Notes under the pieces: generated by a model
The model's input: the letters and a program-made list of their open reading frames with translations, nothing else
Database searches by the model: none
Told to the model about the DNA's origin: nothing
Part shown: in pieces, positions 60,225 to 64,000 of the stretch
Position numbering within the stretch: position 1 is the stretch's first letter
Layout of the letters: each line of letters starts with the position of its first letter
NCBI GenBank assembly: GCA_002256115.1
Contig: NKIK01000021.1
Coordinates: 1-64,000, forward strand
Source of the DNA: Burkholderiales bacterium PBB3
GTDB taxonomy: Bacteria; Pseudomonadota; Gammaproteobacteria; Burkholderiales; Burkholderiaceae_C
Length of the DNA: 64,000 nt
Direction of reading: 5' to 3'
Made by a program: the position numbers and the translations under genes

Positions 60225-63200
60225 TTGCTTGCTGGTTTGACCACAAACTTAGCTGCCGCCGAGCGTCCAAAAATACGTCGCTCATACATAGCCTCAGCAT
60301 ATGCAGCTGGGACTATGAACTCGCCAATATTGGTGGCCCTAGCCTTGTATGTTACTTCTGACAAACGGCCGTTGACATCCCCATAGAAAATTACGCGGTC
60401 TTCCCTGATGTCGGCGTATTCAATATTCCAACTGCTACTGCCTCCTAGGCGACGACGCCAAATCGGCACGTCGGGTGCGTCTCCATCCGAAGGTACCGAC
60501 AAGACCGGCTCCAACCCACCTGGAAGTACGTCGACCAAAGCCACCTGTGGCACGTCACCTCTTTCGCTGGACCGTACTCGCACCCGCACAGTTAGTTCAT
60601 CGCCCACTGCTGCTTCGTTGACTACATTGCCCTTCGCATCCAAGAACTCGTGGATTACTTCGATGCCTTTGCTAAGCGCATCTTTAGGCAAGCTGCGCTC
60701 GTAGCCAGATTCTGCCCAAGTGTAGAAAAGCGGTAACTCGCCGCCGTTGTTCAGCTTCAGACGAACGCTGTCCAGTGGCACTGCGAGCTTGGCCAATGCC
60801 AATTCTTGAGGTACCTCAAGAGCCTTGACAACTCCCGTTGCATTGACGGCGCTCAAACCCACATTGCCCGCGGCAGAGCGTACTGCCAACCCGGAATACG
60901 CATCAATGGCTAACAATATGCGTGCGGCAGAAAGACTTTGGTAATAATTGTCGCGAATCGCGGTGGCCATGCGGCCCCAGTAGTCCATGGGCAATACTTT
61001 GATTTGGGCTGGAAAGTGCAGTGCCAGGAGCTGTACGGTTGTCGATTGCTGCACCAATGGATCGTAGTAATAGCGCCAGTACCAATCCTTCCAGGGATCG
61101 GTGTTTCCCAGTAAATCTTTCAATGCGGGTTGCAAAAGCTCCTGTGCTATTTTTTCCTGTTTAAGCATTTGAAAGCTTGCCGCCAGATAGACTGCACCTA
61201 AGTCGCGTCGCAGCGAATCTCGCTGTGCATTGGTACTGGCCGCTGCCACCATTTGCCGCAGATTCTCATTCAAGTTGGTCAGCGCGGCGGTAGTTACGAT
61301 CCCTTGGCGCGTCAGCAGATATACCGCTTGGGCTTGCGTGCGCCAGTTGTAGTCGTACCGGGCCACTTCGGCAATCCGGGTCTGCAAGTAGACATTGGCG
61401 CGTTGCAACATGTCATTGGGTACAACAAGCTTGCGGTCTTTGGCCTCTACCAAAAGGTTGACGACGTAGGTCGTAGCGAAGAGGTCGGATGCTGATCCCG
61501 GCCACATAGCAAAACCGCCATCACCTGTTTGGCGCGCGCGCACTTGTGCCAAGTAACGCTCGAAAGTCTTCTTAGGGTCAGGTGCTTTAACCCCTTGCTG
61601 AGCCATCTTGTGAAGTTGCTCGGCCACTGCAGGTTGTGCGGCCAGAAGCACTGCCGGGAAAGTCTGGCTGGTGATCTGCTCGGTACAGCCGTGCGGGTAA
61701 ACCTCCAGGTACTGCATCAACCCTGTCGAAAAACCCCACGGCGATGAAGCAAGCGCTGCCTCACTGCGCTGGAAGTTGGGGTACATGTCCGCCTGTGTCT
61801 TGATCTCGGCAGCACCACGGAACATGCCGGTTTGTACCAAGGTAACAAAGGCCGATGCGGGGCGCACGCTCACATCAGTCGACAGGCGGGCTTTGGCCTC
61901 GCCAACTTGGGCCGTGAAGATGACGCTTGCCGAGCCCAATACTGCTTGCGCACCAGGCTTAGCACGCACGCGGAATTTTGTGGCTACCTCAGAGCGTTCA
62001 TTCACCTTCAATTGCTGCGTGGCAGGACCTACTACCTCCAGACCGGGTGACACGGTCAATGCCAACGCCAAAGCGGCATCCTTGCCAGAACCCTTGGCAT
62101 TGTTGGCGACACCAACGCCGATCTCAACCTCATCACCAGGGGTAATTGCGACTGGAACATTGGGCAGTAGAACAATGTCGCCACGCACTAGCGTTTGCTT
62201 GGTCGTAGCTGACAAAGTGTCGTCGTTGATGGTCACTGCCATGACGCGTAGGGTGCCATTGAAACTCTCTGGAACGGTATAGCTAAATTCGCGGCTACCG
62301 TTGACTTCCACCACCCCTGACCAGAACACCACGGGTTTGTCTGTTTTGCGCTTGAATGGATTCAGGTGTTTACCGCTTTGGCCTTCTCCGTCGCCGCCAG
62401 GGGCTGTCTGCATCAACTTCTTAAACTCTGGCAGGATTAAATCTAGAGTCTGTTGGGTGCTAACTTCCAGCGCTCTTTTTTGGAAGAAGAATTTCAGTGG
62501 ATCCGGCGCTTGGTAGCGCGCTACCTGCAATATTCCTTCGTCCACAGCAAATAACAGCGCACGACTAGGTGCCTTCGACTCCAGCTTGAATCGAGCCGTT
62601 TGCCCTGGCTTGATGAGATCAGGGACCTGCAAGCTTACGGGATTTGTCCGTCGGGCTAGACTGGTTGCGAAAGGAGCCACGCCGTAGCTCAAAGGACTCA
62701 TGTAGATTTCATTGGAGCCCAAGTCGCGGGCAAACTGTACCGACACATACCCGTTGCCTTCGAAGTCTTTAGGCAAAGTGATTTTTTGTACCGAAGCGGT
62801 TTCCTTGGCCAAGAACCATTTGTGAGTGAATACTTTGTCGCGTTCAATGGTGATCAGACCCGCGCCGGCATAAGGTGCCCGGATGCTGATTTCAATTTCC
62901 TCACCCGGCTCGTAGTCTTTCTTATTCAAAGTCATTTGCAGCTCGGCATTGCGGTCTAGCGAGCGCGACACATTGCCCGTTCCCGCTACGCTGTAGTTGA
63001 TGCGCGACAACTCTAAGCCGTTGGCATCAAGCACTGCATAAGCAAAATTGCCTGGTGTTTGCGTAGCCAGCAACACGTTAGTTCCCGCGCTCGCAATAGC
63101 AAAGGGCTCTTCTTTGAGTACGCTCTCTTTGGCCCGCGATTCGTATTTAAACAAGCCATTGAACTGACGAACCAAGACGGAAACAACCTTGCGTTCGATC

Positions 63201-64000
63201 CGTGCCAGTCGTAGGTCACCAATGGCCTTCTTTTTGGCGTTAGGGTCGATGGCGATGAAGTTCACGTTCCGTACACCGTTACGGTTGATGTAACTCACGT
63301 CACCATCAGACTTATTGCCAACTAGGAAGGGGCGGTCTGACACTAAGGCTGAGGTTTCTGCAGCAACACTACGCCCACCCTCTGGTTCAAATGCTTTGAC
63401 AAGTACATGCAGTTGGTAGGTTGCCTGGGCATAACGTTGTAAGCCCAATTCAAACTCGGCATTTCCTTGGTCGTCACTTGTCCCCTTTTCTAAATCGGCT
63501 CTGAAAGTTTCTTTCGCCCGTGTTGGGTCAAAAAAACTGAAATCTGGGTAGCTGCGGAAGGATGGAAAAACCGGCGCAAGCGTCATCGTTGCGTCTAGTC
63601 GGCGGTTGGGCGCGGGTGTTCCAAAGAGATTTTGGACATTGACCCGGGTTTTGAGGTCTTTCGGCATAACCCAGCCCTCAGGGACCTCCGCCGACAGCTT
63701 GGCCGACACTTTCATGCGGTCCGGCATGAATTCTTGCACTTTCACATTCACGCTACCCAGGCGCTGTGCTGGCGATTCGGGCGCGCCGGGGTTCGCGGTG
63801 CCGGAGTCACGCGCAAGATTCAAATTGATACTGTAATTGCCTGTGGGAGAAACATCTTGCGTTGTGTGCGAAAACTCGGCCATTCCACTGGAACCCAGCT
63901 TGAGTTTGTCGCGGCGAATGGTGAGGCCACGGGCATCGACAACTTCAATCTCGACCGGTAAATCACTCAGTTTTTGCGCCCAATTGGTAGACTTGGCGAC
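60221..64000 (-). CDS. bacterial alpha-2-macroglobulin (partial, 5' end outside window)
   Basis: At least 1259 residues are visible, and the frame is open to the end of the window, so the start lies beyond 64000; an ATG at 63883 is internal. The thioester motif CTEQ is present in YPHGCTEQITSQTFPA (about 61690), so this is the thioester-forming class that traps proteases covalently. The MG domains precede it, and an alpha-alpha barrel (TED) with repeated helices follows (AYSGLAVRSAAG, TRIAEVARYDYNWRTQAQAVYLL). The C-terminus has the receptor-like part EYADIREDRVIFYGDVNG. It is a periplasmic lipoprotein in known members. It is coupled to pbpC by a 4-nt overlap. Confidence 0.93.
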   Translation of the reverse strand, partial: VAKSTNWAQKLSDLPVEIEVVDARGLTIRRDKLKLGSSGMAEFSHTTQDVSPTGNYSINLNLARDSGTANPGAPESPAQRLGSVNVKVQEFMPDRMKVSAKLSAEVPEGWVMPKDLKTRVNVQNLFGTPAPNRRLDATMTLAPVFPSFRSYPDFSFFDPTRAKETFRADLEKGTSDDQGNAEFELGLQRYAQATYQLHVLVKAFEPEGGRSVAAETSALVSDRPFLVGNKSDGDVSYINRNGVRNVNFIAIDPNAKKKAIGDLRLARIERKVVSVLVRQFNGLFKYESRAKESVLKEEPFAIASAGTNVLLATQTPGNFAYAVLDANGLELSRINYSVAGTGNVSRSLDRNAELQMTLNKKDYEPGEEIEISIRAPYAGAGLITIERDKVFTHKWFLAKETASVQKITLPKDFEGNGYVSVQFARDLGSNEIYMSPLSYGVAPFATSLARRTNPVSLQVPDLIKPGQTARFKLESKAPSRALLFAVDEGILQVARYQAPDPLKFFFQKRALEVSTQQTLDLILPEFKKLMQTAPGGDGEGQSGKHLNPFKRKTDKPVVFWSGVVEVNGSREFSYTVPESFNGTLRVMAVTINDDTLSATTKQTLVRGDIVLLPNVPVAITPGDEVEIGVGVANNAKGSGKDAALALALTVSPGLEVVGPATQQLKVNERSEVATKFRVRAKPGAQAVLGSASVIFTAQVGEAKARLSTDVSVRPASAFVTLVQTGMFRGAAEIKTQADMYPNFQRSEAALASSPWGFSTGLMQYLEVYPHGCTEQITSQTFPAVLLAAQPAVAEQLHKMAQQGVKAPDPKKTFERYLAQVRARQTGDGGFAMWPGSASDLFATTYVVNLLVEAKDRKLVVPNDMLQRANVYLQTRIAEVARYDYNWRTQAQAVYLLTRQGIVTTAALTNLNENLRQMVAAASTNAQRDSLRRDLGAVYLAASFQMLKQEKIAQELLQPALKDLLGNTDPWKDWYWRYYYDPLVQQSTTVQLLALHFPAQIKVLPMDYWGRMATAIRDNYYQSLSAARILLAIDAYSGLAVRSAAGNVGLSAVNATGVVKALEVPQELALAKLAVPLDSVRLKLNNGGELPLFYTWAESGYERSLPKDALSKGIEVIHEFLDAKGNVVNEAAVGDELTVRVRVRSSERGDVPQVALVDVLPGGLEPVLSVPSDGDAPDVPIWRRRLGGSSSWNIEYADIREDRVIFYGDVNGRLSEVTYKARATNIGEFIVPAAYAEAMYERRIFGRSAAAKFVVKPASK

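Overview
The window looks like chromosomal DNA of a betaproteobacterium in Burkholderiales, most likely Comamonadaceae (Rhodoferax/Polaromonas-like). The grounds are the high-GC coding style, a BPSS1780-family membrane protein, the polA and lysR/lysA gene types, and a dense dispersed repeat that I associate with that family from memory; I could not check the genus. No rRNA, tRNA, CRISPR array, prophage or complete insertion sequence was seen.

Layout. 1-4.6 kb: a secreted protein, a FimV-like protein and a YtrA-type GntR/ABC exporter operon. 4.8-10.2 kb: an ECF sigma/anti-sigma pair divergent from a von Willebrand A lipoprotein, then a diguanylate cyclase. 10.2-13.9 kb: an accessory patch with an NTF2-like remnant, an AT-richer TPR/glycosyltransferase gene and a TacAT-type toxin-antitoxin (TA) module. 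13.9-22.3 kb: a TonB receptor, a GGDEF-EAL protein, and the thrB/BPSS1780/FecR-like operon. 22.4-33.2 kb: polA, a damaged chemotaxis receptor, dienelactone hydrolase, patatin and two S9 peptidases. 33.2-40.8 kb: a ZIP transporter and a TetR-controlled RND efflux operon with a 46-residue membrane protein at its end. 40.8-43.6 kb: SDR, orphan substrate-binding protein, chalcone-isomerase-like protein. 43.9-49.6 kb: a toxin-antitoxin hotspot (one intact PIN/HTH pair, one intact TacAT pair, remnants of a second TacAT and of a MntA-HepT module) around a large Fn3/Ig surface protein. 49.6-64 kb: divergent lysR-lysA, a cytosolic histidine kinase, a 14-repeat RCC1 propeller protein, a Na+/H+ antiporter-like protein, pbpC and an alpha-2-macroglobulin gene that runs off the end.

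The most unusual content is two families of small repeats. Repeat A is a 54-nt element present 11 times, with an invariant frame AGCT-N10-TAGC. It occurs between genes, but also inside polA and an efflux outer-membrane gene without breaking the frame, at the tail of an NTF2-like gene, and exactly at the start codon of the ZIP gene, where it supplies the Shine-Dalgarno sequence. Both intact TacAT modules are bracketed by same-orientation copies. Repeat B occurs twice, each in the gap between two divergent genes, as a long hairpin whose 41-43 nt loop is conserved while the outer stem sequence is unrelated between copies yet self-complementary.
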